A stretch of 43,269 nucleotides of DNA from Collinsella tanakaei YIT 12063 (GCF_000225705.1 NZ_JH126471.1:53610-96878); one strand, 5' to 3'; shown: positions 1 through 8,021, counted from the stretch's first letter. A program made the numbers and translations. Notes: generated by a model from the letters alone, not told the origin.

Positions 1-1
1 T

Positions 2-223
2 CCCGCCGGCGCTCACGTGCAGGGTGCTCCCATGCCCGGCACCATCTTGGATATCCATCTCAACGTCGGCGACCCGGTCAAGGCCAACCAGCCCGTCATG
101 GTTCTCGAGGCGATGAAGATGGAGTCCGAGATCGTCGCCGAGGTCGACGGCGTCATCGCTTCCATCGGCGTATCCAAGGGCGATATGGTCAACCCTGGCG
201 ACGAGCTGTTCAGCATCGCCTAG
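2..223 (+). CDS. Biotin carboxyl carrier domain protein, C-terminal part (partial at left edge)
   Basis: This is the end of a biotinyl/lipoyl-domain protein. The reading frame is already open at base 2 and stops with TAG at 221-223, so the N-terminus lies outside the window. It shows the typical order of a biotin carrier: an APMPGTI strand, then VLEAMKMES, in which the AMKM lysine (codon 116-118) is the biotin attachment site, then the closing GDELF segment. In membrane decarboxylases the carrier shuttles CO2 from the carboxyltransferase to the beta subunit. Its position 41 bp before the beta subunit, together with the missing biotin domain in the alpha subunit downstream, indicates it is the separate carrier of that complex. 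It could also serve another biotin enzyme encoded further left. Confidence 0.9.
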   Translation, partial: PAGAHVQGAPMPGTILDIHLNVGDPVKANQPVMVLEAMKMESEIVAEVDGVIASIGVSKGDMVNPGDELFSIA

Positions 224-264
224 CGCCGTTCCGTCCATCTTCTACTTGAAAAGAGGCGTGACCA

Positions 265-1380
265 TTGGAAACGTTGATTGAAGGAGTTATCGGCCTCGGC
301 GCCGAGCCGGGCCGCATCGTCATGATGCTTATCGGCGCCATCCTTATGTATCTGGGCATCAAGAAGGAGTACGAGCCCACGCTGCTCGTCCCCATGGGCC
401 TGGGCACCATCCTTGTGAACATTCCCAACACGGGCGTTCTCATGACCGGCGGCGAGGCCGGTCCGTTTCAGGTCCTGTTCGAGGCCGGTATCGAGACCGA
501 GCTGTTTCCGCTTCTGCTCTTCATCGGTATCGGTGCCATGATCGACTTCGGTCCGCTGTTGTCTAACCCGTTCCTGCTGCTCTTTGGCGCAGCCGCCCAG
601 TTCGGCATCTTCTTTGTCATCATCGTGGCGGTGCTCGCCGGCTTCGATATCGCCGACGCCGCCTCGATCGGCATCATCGCCGCGGCGGACGGACCTACAT
701 CTATCTTTGTAGCGAATTCGCTGGGATCAAAATATATGGGCGCCATCATGGTCGCGGCCTACTCCTACATGGCGCTGGTCCCCATCATCCAGCCTATCGC
801 CATCAAGGCCGTTACCACTAAAAAAGAGCGCCGGATCCGCATGAAGTACAAGCCGGGCGAGGTATCGCAGACGGCGAAGATCCTCTTCCCGATCATCATC
901 TGCGTGGTCGCCGGCCTCATCGCCCCGGTATCCTTGCCGCTGGTCGGTTTCCTTATGTTCGGTAACCTGCTGCGCGAGTGCGGCGTGCTCGACCGCCTGT
1001 CCGTCTCCGCTCAAAACGAGCTGGTCAACCTGGTTTCCATCCTGCTGGGCCTGTGCGTCTCGGTGAAGATGGTCTATACCGACTTCCTCCAGTTCGACAC
1101 CCTGCTGGTAATGGGCCTGGGTCTTCTGGGCTTTGTCATGGACTCCGTGGGCGGCGTCATGTTCGCCAAGCTGCTCAACCTGTTCCGCAAGGAGAAGATC
1201 AACCCCATGATCGGCGCCTCGGGCATCTCCGCCTTCCCCATGAGCTCCCGCGTCATCCAGAAGCTCGCTACTGAGGAAGATCCCCAGAACTTCATCCTCA
1301 TGCAGGCTGCCGGCGCCAACGTTGCCGGCCAGATCGCATCGGTTGTTGCCGGCGGCCTGGTCCTTGGCCTTTTGCTTTAA
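265..1380 (+). CDS. oadB: Oxaloacetate/methylmalonyl-CoA decarboxylase beta subunit (membrane sodium-pump subunit)
   Basis: This 371-residue, very hydrophobic protein is the membrane channel subunit of a biotin-dependent decarboxylase (OadB/GcdB/MmdB family). In the family it releases CO2 from carboxybiotin and couples this to sodium export. Family hallmarks are GIGAMIDFGPLL near residue 90, AADGPTSIFVANSLG near 138 (holding the conserved Asp of the sodium site), GISAFPMSSRVIQ near 318 and the C-terminal GANVAGQIASVVAGG. The start is TTG at 265 with AGAGG about 8 bases upstream; no better start is visible. It is slightly shorter than enterobacterial OadB. It lies between the carrier and the small gamma-like subunit in what looks like one operon. 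Sequence alone does not separate oxaloacetate from other acyl-CoA decarboxylases, but the PycB/OadA-type alpha subunit downstream favours oxaloacetate. Confidence 0.9.
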   Translation: METLIEGVIGLGAEPGRIVMMLIGAILMYLGIKKEYEPTLLVPMGLGTILVNIPNTGVLMTGGEAGPFQVLFEAGIETELFPLLLFIGIGAMIDFGPLLSNPFLLLFGAAAQFGIFFVIIVAVLAGFDIADAASIGIIAAADGPTSIFVANSLGSKYMGAIMVAAYSYMALVPIIQPIAIKAVTTKKERRIRMKYKPGEVSQTAKILFPIIICVVAGLIAPVSLPLVGFLMFGNLLRECGVLDRLSVSAQNELVNLVSILLGLCVSVKMVYTDFLQFDTLLVMGLGLLGFVMDSVGGVMFAKLLNLFRKEKINPMIGASGISAFPMSSRVIQKLATEEDPQNFILMQAAGANVAGQIASVVAGGLVLGLLL

Positions 1381-1392
1381 GGGAGGTTTGAG

Positions 1393-1536
1393 ATGGCTGA
1401 ACTGTTTTCCGGCGACCTCGCAACAGCTTTCCAGATTCTGGTTCTTGGCTGGGGCGGCATCTTTGTTGTCATGCTCATCATCTACCTGGTGTCCATGGCT
1501 CTTTCCAAGATGTTCCCGCCCAAAAAGGACGCTTAA
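1393..1536 (+). CDS. OadG-related small membrane subunit of the decarboxylase (47 aa)
   Basis: This 47-codon gene lies in the gap between the beta and alpha subunits. The start is ATG with GGGAGG (1381-1386) immediately after the beta-subunit stop. The peptide has a short N-terminus, one membrane helix (roughly residues 13-38, containing GWGGIFVVMLIIYLVSMAL) and a basic tail KMFPPKKDA. This is the architecture of the gamma/small subunit that anchors oxaloacetate decarboxylase complexes, where one transmembrane helix joins the membrane and peripheral subunits. The family's longer hydrophilic C-terminus with metal-binding histidines is absent. The position 12 bases after the beta-subunit stop and the strong ribosome site support real translation. 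The assignment rests on context and architecture more than on identity. Confidence 0.8.
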   Translation: MAELFSGDLATAFQILVLGWGGIFVVMLIIYLVSMALSKMFPPKKDA

Positions 1537-1594
1537 GGCTATTCCGTTCGTTTACGTTCGATACTCTATATAGATAGGAGGTGCGACTCATCCC

Positions 1595-2986
1595 ATGGCA
1601 CATAAGATTCGCTTTATGGAGACCATCCTGCGCGACGGCCAGCAGAGCCAGATCGCGACGCGCATGCCCATCGAGGATATGGTTCCCATTTTGGAAACCC
1701 TCGATAGCTGCGGCTACGAGTCGCTTGAGGTTTGGGGCGGCGCGACGTTCGATTCGTGCCTGCGCTTTTTGGACGAGGATCCCTGGGAGCGCCTGCGCAC
1801 CATTCGCTCCCATGTGAAGAACACCAAGTTGCAGATGCTGCTGCGCGGCCAGAACCTTCTGGGCTATCACAATTATGCGGACGATATCGTCGAGTCCTTT
1901 GTGAAGAAGTCTGTTGAGAACGGCATCGATGTCCTGCGCATCTTCGACGCGCTCAACGACACGCGAAACCTTACCACCTCGATTCGCGCTGCCAAGGAGG
2001 CCGGCGGCGAGGTGCAGGCTGCGATTTGCTACACCACCAGCGAGGTCCACACCATCCGCTATTTCGTATCCCTGGTGAACGAGATGGAGCGCTCCGGTGC
2101 GGACTCCATCTGCATCAAGGACATGGCGGGCGTCCTCACGCCGGACGTCGCCTACGAGCTTGTTTCAGAGATCAAGAACGCTACCAGCCTGCCGCTCGAG
2201 CTGCATACGCACGGTACGGCCGGCATCGCCCAGATGACGCTCCTCAAGGCCGTCGAAGCGGGCGCCGACATCATCGACACCTGTATGTCCCCGCTTGCCG
2301 AAGGCACCAGCCAGCCGTGCTCCGAGTCCATGGCCATCGCGCTTGAGGGCCTGGGCTATAACACGGGCCTTGACTTGGGCCCCATGGAGGAGGTCGCCAA
2401 GGCGCTGCTGCCCGTGCGCGACGGCTTCCTGGCATCCGGCGTCCTTAATCCCAAGGTGCTGGGCGTCGACCCCAAGGCCCTGCTCTACAAGGTTCCCGGC
2501 GGCATGCTCTCCAACCTGCTCAACCAGCTGAAGGAGATGCATATCGAGGACCGTTACGGCGAGGTTTTGGCGGAGGTCCCCCGCGTGCGCGCCGATATGG
2601 GATATCCGCCGCTGGTCACCCCGCTGTCGCAGATGGTGGGTACCCAGGCGATGATGAACGTCATTTCCGGCGAGCGCTATAAGATCGTGCCGTCAGAGAT
2701 TCGCGACTACGTCCACGGTATGTACGGACGCCCGCCGGTGAGCATCTCCAAGGAGATCCGCGAGAAGATCATCGGCGACGACGAGGTTATCACCTGCCGT
2801 CCCGCCGACTTGATCGAGCCTCAGATGCCCAAGCTGCGCGAGGAGATCTCGCAGTACGCCCGCAGCGAGGAGGACGTGCTTTCCTACGCCCTGTTCCCCG
2901 AGCAGGCGCGCGACTTCCTCGGCCGCCGCGAGGACCCGTTCTACGACGTCCCCGTCCAGGAGGTCAGCGTCTCCATCGACTGCTAG
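1595..2986 (+). CDS. oadA: Oxaloacetate decarboxylase alpha / pyruvate carboxylase subunit B carboxyltransferase, without biotin domain
   Basis: This 463-residue protein is a carboxyltransferase of the PycB/OadA type, which moves the carboxyl group between oxaloacetate and biotin, releasing or consuming pyruvate. The N-terminal TIM barrel begins with FMETILRDGQQS (the metal-binding Asp of the family), then EVWGGATFDSCLRFL, MLLRGQNLLGY, CIKDMAGVLTP and the HTHGTAG metal-ligand motif. A conserved carboxylase domain follows to the end. Usual OadA proteins are about 590 residues because they carry a biotin domain; here the chain ends before it and the carrier is the separate upstream gene. AGGAGG at 1576-1581 precedes ATG 1595 at a rather long spacing. 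The same subunit type also serves in two-part pyruvate carboxylases, but the adjacent beta and small membrane subunits favour decarboxylation. Confidence 0.9.
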   Translation: MAHKIRFMETILRDGQQSQIATRMPIEDMVPILETLDSCGYESLEVWGGATFDSCLRFLDEDPWERLRTIRSHVKNTKLQMLLRGQNLLGYHNYADDIVESFVKKSVENGIDVLRIFDALNDTRNLTTSIRAAKEAGGEVQAAICYTTSEVHTIRYFVSLVNEMERSGADSICIKDMAGVLTPDVAYELVSEIKNATSLPLELHTHGTAGIAQMTLLKAVEAGADIIDTCMSPLAEGTSQPCSESMAIALEGLGYNTGLDLGPMEEVAKALLPVRDGFLASGVLNPKVLGVDPKALLYKVPGGMLSNLLNQLKEMHIEDRYGEVLAEVPRVRADMGYPPLVTPLSQMVGTQAMMNVISGERYKIVPSEIRDYVHGMYGRPPVSISKEIREKIIGDDEVITCRPADLIEPQMPKLREEISQYARSEEDVLSYALFPEQARDFLGRREDPFYDVPVQEVSVSIDC

Positions 2987-3024
2987 GATCTTGGCAGCCG
3001 GCAGTTATATTGGTTTTCTTGTAA

Positions 3025-3066
3025 ACGCCCGTCCATCGCATGCCCGTGCGGTGGGCGGGCGTCTTT
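3025..3066 (+). terminator. Rho-independent terminator of the decarboxylase operon
   Basis: A 17-bp stem with a few G-U pairs (left arm from 3025, right arm ending 3061) has a short loop and is followed by TCTTT. It lies 38 bases after the alpha-subunit stop. Confidence 0.75.
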
Positions 3067-3093
3067 GTGCCGCTGGAGCTAACGCCGGGCCAT

Positions 3094-3128
3094 GAAAAGA
3101 GCCCGCCTGCACGGACGGCAAGCGGGCT
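3094..3128 (-). terminator. Rho-independent terminator of pckA
   Basis: Read on the minus strand, AGCCCGC (3128-3122) pairs with GCGGGCT (3106-3100) and is followed by CTTTTC. It lies 33 bases after the pckA stop and is arranged tail to tail with the decarboxylase terminator. Confidence 0.75.
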
Positions 3129-3160
3129 GAAGGGGGGCTTGTGGGGCGTGCTTGATTGCG

Positions 3161-4744
3161 CTAGCGCTTCAGCGTGGTAAGGTCCTCGAGCGAGGTGCCG
3201 GGGTAGCGCTTCTCGAAGTTCTCCTTGAAGAGCTTAGCGAGCTTGGCGGCAGCCTCGTCGTAGGCCTCGGGATCCTCCCAGGTCTTGCGGGGCTCCAGCA
3301 GGTCGGACGGTACGCCCAGGCACTCGCGCGGAACGTCGACATCGAAGACGTCGTCATGGCGATAGCCGGCGTAATCAAGCGAGCCGTCCATGGCAGCGCG
3401 CACCAGGGCGCGGGTGTGGGAGAGGGCGATGCGGTGGCCCACACCGTAGGGGCCGCCGGTCCAGCCGGTGTTGACCAGGTAGACGCGGGTGTTGTGCTTG
3501 GCGATCTTCTCGCCCAGCAGATAGGCGTAAACCATGTGGTCCAGCGGCATGAAAGGCTCGCCGAACAGCGCGGAGAACGTGGGTTGGGGCTCGACGATGC
3601 CGACCTCGGTGCCGGCGACCTTGGAGGTGTAGCCGGTCAGGAAGTGGAACATGGCCTCGGTGCGGTCCAGGCGCGAGATGGGGGGCAGCACGCCGTAGGC
3701 GTCTGCGGTGAGGAACAAGATGACGCTGGGGGTCTCGCCCACGCTGGGCTCGACGGCGCTGGGGATATGGGTCAGCGGGTAGCCGGCGCGGGTGTTCTCG
3801 GTGATGGAGCCGTCGGAGTAATCGGGCTCGCTGGTCTCCGGATCGAGAACCAGGTTCTCGGTAACGCACCCAAACTTGATGGCATCGAAGATCTCGGGCT
3901 CGCGCTCACGGGTGAGGTCGATGCACTTGGCGTAGCAGCCGCCCTCGATGTTGAAGATGCCGCGGGGGCTCCATCCGTGCTCGTCGTCACCGATCAGGCG
4001 ACGGTTGGGGTCGGCGGACAGGGTGGTTTTGCCGGTGCCGGACAGGCCGAAGAGCACGGCGGTCTTGCCGGTGGCGGGGTCGACGTTGGCCGAGCAGTGC
4101 ATGGAGAGAACGCCGTCCTCGACGGGGAGCAGATAGCTCATGGTCGTGAAGACGCCTTTCTTGATCTCGCCGGAATACCCGGTGCCGGCGACGATGATGC
4201 CCTTGGTGTCGAAGTTGAGCATGACCGCAGCGTCGCCGTCCACGCCGTCGACTTCCTTGCTGGTGGAGTAGCCGGGGGCCGCGAAGACCGTGATGTCCGG
4301 ACGGCCGAAGTTGCTCAGCTCGTCCTTGGTGGGACGAACTAGCAGCTGGCTAATAAAAAGCGCCTGGCTGGCGCGCTCGCAAACAACAAGGACTTTTCGG
4401 GCGTAGGCGCGGTCGGCGCCGGCAAAGGCGCGGACAACAAAGACCTCGCGATCAGAGAGGTAGGCGGCGACGTTGTTATAGAGGCGCTCGTAGGTCTCGA
4501 CGTCGATGGGGCGGTTCTGGGGGCTGTTCCAGTTCACGTTCTCGTGCGCCTTGGGGGCGTCGACGATGTAGCGGTTCTGGGGGCTGCGGCCGGTGTACTT
4601 GCCGGTCTCGCACATCAAAGAGCCGGTGTTGGTGAGAACGCCCTCGCCTGCCTTGACTGCGTACTCGGTAAGCTTTGCCGGGGACCAATCGACGTTGACC
4701 TTCTCAGAGTTGATTCCAAGATCTTTAAGTATCGTCCTGATCAT
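3161..4744 (-). CDS. pckA: Phosphoenolpyruvate carboxykinase (ATP)
   Basis: This enzyme interconverts oxaloacetate plus ATP with phosphoenolpyruvate, CO2 and ADP. The chain is 527 residues from ATG 4744, the usual length of the ATP-dependent family. Visible motifs are GRSPQNRYIVD near 52, GLSGTGKT at 233-240 (P-loop), LIGDDEHGW near 250 (metal/kinase-2) and TENTRAGYPL with the adenine-binding region beyond. The frame stays open further upstream, but ATG 4744 has AAGGAG eight bases before it and starts exactly where the family starts, so the longer version is rejected. It converges on the oxaloacetate decarboxylase operon, and both act on oxaloacetate. In fermenting anaerobes the enzyme often runs toward oxaloacetate, making ATP; that direction is inference here. 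Confidence 0.97.
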   Translation of the reverse strand: MIRTILKDLGINSEKVNVDWSPAKLTEYAVKAGEGVLTNTGSLMCETGKYTGRSPQNRYIVDAPKAHENVNWNSPQNRPIDVETYERLYNNVAAYLSDREVFVVRAFAGADRAYARKVLVVCERASQALFISQLLVRPTKDELSNFGRPDITVFAAPGYSTSKEVDGVDGDAAVMLNFDTKGIIVAGTGYSGEIKKGVFTTMSYLLPVEDGVLSMHCSANVDPATGKTAVLFGLSGTGKTTLSADPNRRLIGDDEHGWSPRGIFNIEGGCYAKCIDLTREREPEIFDAIKFGCVTENLVLDPETSEPDYSDGSITENTRAGYPLTHIPSAVEPSVGETPSVILFLTADAYGVLPPISRLDRTEAMFHFLTGYTSKVAGTEVGIVEPQPTFSALFGEPFMPLDHMVYAYLLGEKIAKHNTRVYLVNTGWTGGPYGVGHRIALSHTRALVRAAMDGSLDYAGYRHDDVFDVDVPRECLGVPSDLLEPRKTWEDPEAYDEAAAKLAKLFKENFEKRYPGTSLEDLTTLKR

Positions 4745-4811
4745 TTCACTCACTCCTTGGTTGTCTTGTCCAGTGATACTCAAACGCATGGCTACCACTA
4801 TGCCCTCTTCG

Positions 4812-4840
4812 CAGATACGCGGGACGAAAAAATCGGTCAA
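4812..4840 (-). promoter_or_regulatory. Candidate promoter of pckA
   Basis: On the minus strand TTGACC (4840-4835) and TATCTG (4817-4812) are separated by 17 bases. They lie about 70 bases upstream of the pckA start and downstream of the birA terminator. Confidence 0.5.
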
Positions 4841-4886
4841 AGTGATGGGTTGAAACGGGCAACGGTTTACGAGACATCTGTAAAAA

Positions 4887-4922
4887 AATCGACTGGCCTG
4901 CAAACGTGCAGACCAGTCGATT
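4887..4922. terminator. Strong hairpin terminator between birA and pckA (T-runs on both sides)
   Basis: The stem is a 10-bp perfect arm (4887-4896 with 4913-4922), one mismatch, a further 5 bp (CTGCA/TGCAG) and the loop AACG. A run of seven A precedes it, which is a T-run for minus-strand transcripts leaving birA. GCTGATTTTTTTT follows it, so it would also stop plus-strand transcription. Confidence 0.85.
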
Positions 4923-4996
4923 GCTGATTTTTTTTGGCTCGCTTCGCAGCCCGATCTTTTGGCGCGATCCTGGGTCGTGCGGGGCAAATGATGTGC

Positions 4997-5806
4997 TTAA
5001 TCGCAGGCCAGGGGCCTAAGCGACACATGGGCGGAGTCAAGCGCGAGCGTCTTGCCGTCTTGGTCCACCACTATCGCGCGGCCCCAGGGGTCGATGCCGT
5101 TAAGCGTTCCCGTGCCAAGAAGTTCGTGCTGGGGGGAAAGGACCTTGACCTTCTCGTTGCTGTATGCGACTAGACGGTTGTAATCCTCGACAATGCCAAA
5201 AAGGGGAGGGGCTCCCTCGCCTTCGCGTGCAACGACGCGTGCCCAAGACTCATAGGTTTCAAGCACGTGCGAGCGGATGGTCTTGGCGGCGTGGTCGATG
5301 TCCGGCATGGTGCAGCAGGGTGACAGCGCGTCTGCCAGGCACGTGATGGGCAGGGCTCCCTTGGTCCGGGCGCCGGCGTCTGGTAGGGAGAAGTTGATGC
5401 CGCAACCGCATACGGCGGCCATACCCTGGGTCGTCTGCACGGCCTCGACCAGGATGCCGCCCAGCTTGCCCGCGGGCGTGATGACGTCGTTGGGCCATTT
5501 AAGGGCGAGGTCGGCACAGCCCAAAGATTCAAGCGCGCGGACCACGCCCAGGCCGCAAGCTACGGGAATGCCGGGAAGCTGCGTCGGCGCAAGGGCGGGC
5601 CTCAAGAGGATGGAGAGGTATAGCCCGCCGTCTGGGGACGCCCAGTTGTGCGCTCGCCGCCCGCGACCCGCGGTTTGCGTGCGCGCCCTGATAGCCATGC
5701 CGTGCGGGGCCCCTGCGCGCGCCCGGGACATGAGCTCCTCATTGGTCGAGCCAACGCTTTCTAGGACAACAAGATCCTTGTCCGCTTGCTCGCGGGTTCG
5801 ATCCAT
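4997..5806 (-). CDS. birA: Biotin--[acetyl-CoA-carboxylase] ligase
   Basis: This ligase activates biotin as biotinyl-AMP and attaches it to the AMKM lysine of carrier proteins such as the one at the left edge. It has 269 residues from ATG 5806, chosen because AGGAG lies about five bases upstream. The upstream open frame is low-complexity and not family-like. Motifs are ESVGSTNEEL, TAGRGRRAHNW (the biotinyl-AMP loop), GGLYLSILLRP, LKWPNDV and GKLGGILVE, followed by the small C-terminal SH3-like domain. It lacks the N-terminal helix-turn-helix of E. coli BirA, so it is a monofunctional class I ligase and probably not a repressor. Its place beside a biotin-dependent decarboxylase operon and pckA suggests functional grouping. 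Confidence 0.93.
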   Translation of the reverse strand: MDRTREQADKDLVVLESVGSTNEELMSRARAGAPHGMAIRARTQTAGRGRRAHNWASPDGGLYLSILLRPALAPTQLPGIPVACGLGVVRALESLGCADLALKWPNDVITPAGKLGGILVEAVQTTQGMAAVCGCGINFSLPDAGARTKGALPITCLADALSPCCTMPDIDHAAKTIRSHVLETYESWARVVAREGEGAPPLFGIVEDYNRLVAYSNEKVKVLSPQHELLGTGTLNGIDPWGRAIVVDQDGKTLALDSAHVSLRPLACD

Positions 5807-5849
5807 ATGCGCTCCTAACGTGTTGGGGTGGCGAGTGCCTCTTTTTGGC

Positions 5850-5855
5850 ATTGTA
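5850..5855 (-). promoter_or_regulatory. Possible -10 element of birA
   Basis: TACAAT on the minus strand lies 44 bases upstream of the birA ATG. No good -35 hexamer is visible at the usual distance, so this is tentative. Confidence 0.3.
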
Positions 5856-5994
5856 CGCCCGGGACGCGCATGCATGCATCTGGTTAAAACGTTGGCATCT
5901 CGCACGGCGTTCACGGGTACCATGGACTGCAGTGGCGGATATGCGCGTTTACGGCGTAGGTCCGCGCGAGTAAAGGCATGAAGGAGGCTATCCC

Positions 5995-6921
5995 ATGGCA
6001 TTTGGTAACAATCGTTCTGATACGAGCCGCTCGCGCGCGGGCCGTTCCGGTGAGCGCGACAATCGCAAGGCGGAGCGCGCCCGCAAGAACGAGCTGCACA
6101 CCAAGGATATGGAGGGCGCGTACGCCAAGGATATCGAGCGGTCATTCGCCGGGCTGCGCACGGTAGACGGCTCGCCCAAGGTGGAGGTGGAGGGCTGCGT
6201 GCCGTCCGTCGCCGTTATAGACCAAGACGCCGTGACCGCGATTTTGGAGAACGGCCGCGGCCGCGCCCAGTTCTGCGATATGGCGGTGCTGGACTTTGCA
6301 TCCTTTACGTCGCCGGGCGGCGGCTATATCCGCGGTTCCGTGGCGCAGGAGGAGTCGCTGTGCATGGAGTCTTATCTCTACAACGTGCTTAAGCGCAAAG
6401 AGGATTGGTACGTTGAGAACCGCCGCCGCAACATCAACTGCAACCTGTACAAGAACCGTGCCCTGGTGGTGCCCGCCGTGCGCTTTGGCCGCGACCGCGT
6501 GCACGCATATGCCGACGTGCTGGTGGTGGCGGCTCCCAACGCCCGCCGCGCCCGCGAGGAGTATAACGTGGACAAGGAGGCCTTGGAGCGCGCCATGCGC
6601 GAGCGCATCCGCTTCGCCCTTTCCCTTGCCGACGAGCTGGGCCATGAGAAGCTGGTTTTGGGCGCCTTTGGTTGCGGCGTGTTTGGCTGGGATGCAAGCG
6701 TGGTGGCGGAGATGTTCCGCGAAGAGCTCGGCCTTGGCGCGCACGTGGCCAAGCAGGTGGTCTTTGCCGTGCCCAAGGGCCGTTTTGACGAGAACCTGCC
6801 CAAGTTCGCCCATGCGTTCGCAATGTTCCCGAACAAGAACCCCCAGGCGTACGCAACGCCCGTGGTGGAGGTAAAGCCCGTGGTGGAAGAGGACGAGGAC
6901 GACTGGCGCAAGTATCTGTAA
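5995..6921 (+). CDS. TIGR02452 family protein; bacterial-type poly(ADP-ribose) glycohydrolase (PARG, macrodomain-like)
   Basis: This 308-residue protein belongs to the microbial PARG family (DUF2263/TIGR02452), whose characterised members remove ADP-ribose from modified proteins. The diagnostic PARG signature GGG-x7-QEE is present as GGGYIRGSVAQEE at residues 108-120; the two glutamates are the catalytic pair. Conserved VLDFASFTSPGGG before it and LGAFGCGVFGWD near 221 (a macrodomain phosphate-binding loop) complete the fold. A basic N-terminal extension (residues 1-40, rich in Arg/Lys/Glu) precedes the domain. ATG 5995 has AAGGAGG upstream. It stands alone between divergent birA and convergent yaaA; no ADP-ribosyltransferase is visible in the window, so its substrate is unknown. 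Family assignment is firm, the biological role is inference. Confidence 0.88.
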   Translation: MAFGNNRSDTSRSRAGRSGERDNRKAERARKNELHTKDMEGAYAKDIERSFAGLRTVDGSPKVEVEGCVPSVAVIDQDAVTAILENGRGRAQFCDMAVLDFASFTSPGGGYIRGSVAQEESLCMESYLYNVLKRKEDWYVENRRRNINCNLYKNRALVVPAVRFGRDRVHAYADVLVVAAPNARRAREEYNVDKEALERAMRERIRFALSLADELGHEKLVLGAFGCGVFGWDASVVAEMFREELGLGAHVAKQVVFAVPKGRFDENLPKFAHAFAMFPNKNPQAYATPVVEVKPVVEEDEDDWRKYL

Positions 6922-6950
6922 GGCGCCCTAGAGACAAAGATGCCAAGCAT

Positions 6951-6995
6951 AGGGCCCCGCCTTCCCAGAGATGTAGATGGGGAAGGCGGGGCCCT
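6951..6995. terminator. Shared hairpin terminator between the PARG gene and yaaA
   Basis: A perfect 16-bp GC-rich stem (6951-6966 with 6980-6995) encloses a 13-base loop and is followed by TTTAT on the plus strand. It sits between two convergent genes and probably serves both. Confidence 0.75.
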
Positions 6996-7034
6996 TTATA
7001 TTCATGGCGGGCGCGGACTCATGGATCCGTTGGC

Positions 7035-7904
7035 TTAGCTCTTCATGAATACCAGCGTTTGGCTGCCGCCCGCGTTTGCTGTGGGCGAGTAGTTGGACGA
7101 GAGCTGGGGCGAGAAGGCATAGCCCACGTTGAAACGGGTTAGATCCGCCGGGTCCTCTATGCGGTTCTCCGCCATCCAGCGGACCATGGAGCCGCGGGCG
7201 GTCTTGCTGGCGGTGGAGCGCTGCACGGGCTTGCCCGCCCGCAGGTCCTCGCCAAAGATGCAGGTGATGCAGCGCGAGCTCTGGTCCAGATGGGGAAGCA
7301 CCGCCTTTGCGTACTCCACGCTGGCAAGGTTGACCACGCATGTGCCCGCGTGCGCCGCCGCGCCGGTTTGCGGCGGGGTTTCATCGTCCATATAACCGCA
7401 GACGGCCCGGGCAAGCGCATCTCCCCAGAAGGCGTAGAGGTTCTTGGCGCCGTCTGCGGCCAGCTTGGCGCCCATTTCAAGGCGATAGGGCTGCACGGCG
7501 TCAAAGGGTCGCACGCACCCGTACAGGCCGGAGAGAATCCACAGGTGGCTTTGCAGCCATGCGAGCGACTCTTGGTCCAGGACCTCTGGCGCCATGCTTT
7601 GGTATTGAATGCCCACGTAGGAGAACGCGGCGGGCGAGACCAGGCGGGCGAGTTCGGGATTGTTGAGGTCGCCGGCGTCCATAAGGGGTTCGAATGCGTG
7701 CAGGCGGTCGAGGTTTTGCTGCAGCAGCCTGTCGCTGACCGACCAAAGCGCCTGGAGCGCGTCCTTGCCGTCTTGATGCTCGATTTGCAAAAGGTGCTGG
7801 TGCAGCGTGGCAGTGCGCTGGGGGTAGGGCGGGATGCCCTGCGCGGCGAAGGCGCTTGCGCAGACGCGCATCTGCTTGGCAGGGGAGATGATGACTTGCA
7901 GCAT
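7035..7904 (-). CDS. yaaA: Peroxide stress protein YaaA (DUF328 family)
   Basis: This 289-residue protein starts with MLQVIISPAKQM, matching the family opening I-I-S-P-A-K-x-M exactly, which fixes the start at ATG 7904 although a much longer frame is open upstream. Other family features are YVGIQYQSM, ILSGLYGCVRPFDAVQPYRLEMG near residue 125, YAFWGD, VVNLASVEY and the C-terminal GYAFS region. In E. coli YaaA lowers intracellular free iron and protects DNA during peroxide stress; a DNA-binding activity has been reported for the fold. It is slightly longer than the E. coli protein because of a short insert (TPPQTGAAAHAGT). The ribosome site is weak. It is convergent with the PARG gene and divergent from a PfkB kinase, so no operon partner is evident. 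Confidence 0.93.
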   Translation of the reverse strand: MLQVIISPAKQMRVCASAFAAQGIPPYPQRTATLHQHLLQIEHQDGKDALQALWSVSDRLLQQNLDRLHAFEPLMDAGDLNNPELARLVSPAAFSYVGIQYQSMAPEVLDQESLAWLQSHLWILSGLYGCVRPFDAVQPYRLEMGAKLAADGAKNLYAFWGDALARAVCGYMDDETPPQTGAAAHAGTCVVNLASVEYAKAVLPHLDQSSRCITCIFGEDLRAGKPVQRSTASKTARGSMVRWMAENRIEDPADLTRFNVGYAFSPQLSSNYSPTANAGGSQTLVFMKS

Positions 7905-8021
7905 GGGCTTGTATCCGTTTCGCACGAGATTTGCGTAATGGCTGGGCAGTGCCTTTGGATGGTACCATGCAGACCGTGATTGGATTTCGCCGTCGGCGGG
8001 CGGCGCGTGCGAGGAGGCACC

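Noticed and set aside
3152-4342. Long plus-strand open frame opposite pckA
   Set aside because: It is antisense to a clear PEP carboxykinase, has Gly/Val/Ala-rich composition typical of high-GC shadow frames, and has no family motifs or ribosome site.
3161-4987. 608-residue version of PEP carboxykinase
   Set aside because: The extra 81 residues run through the promoter and the terminator hairpin; ATG 4744 has a proper ribosome site and gives the family length.
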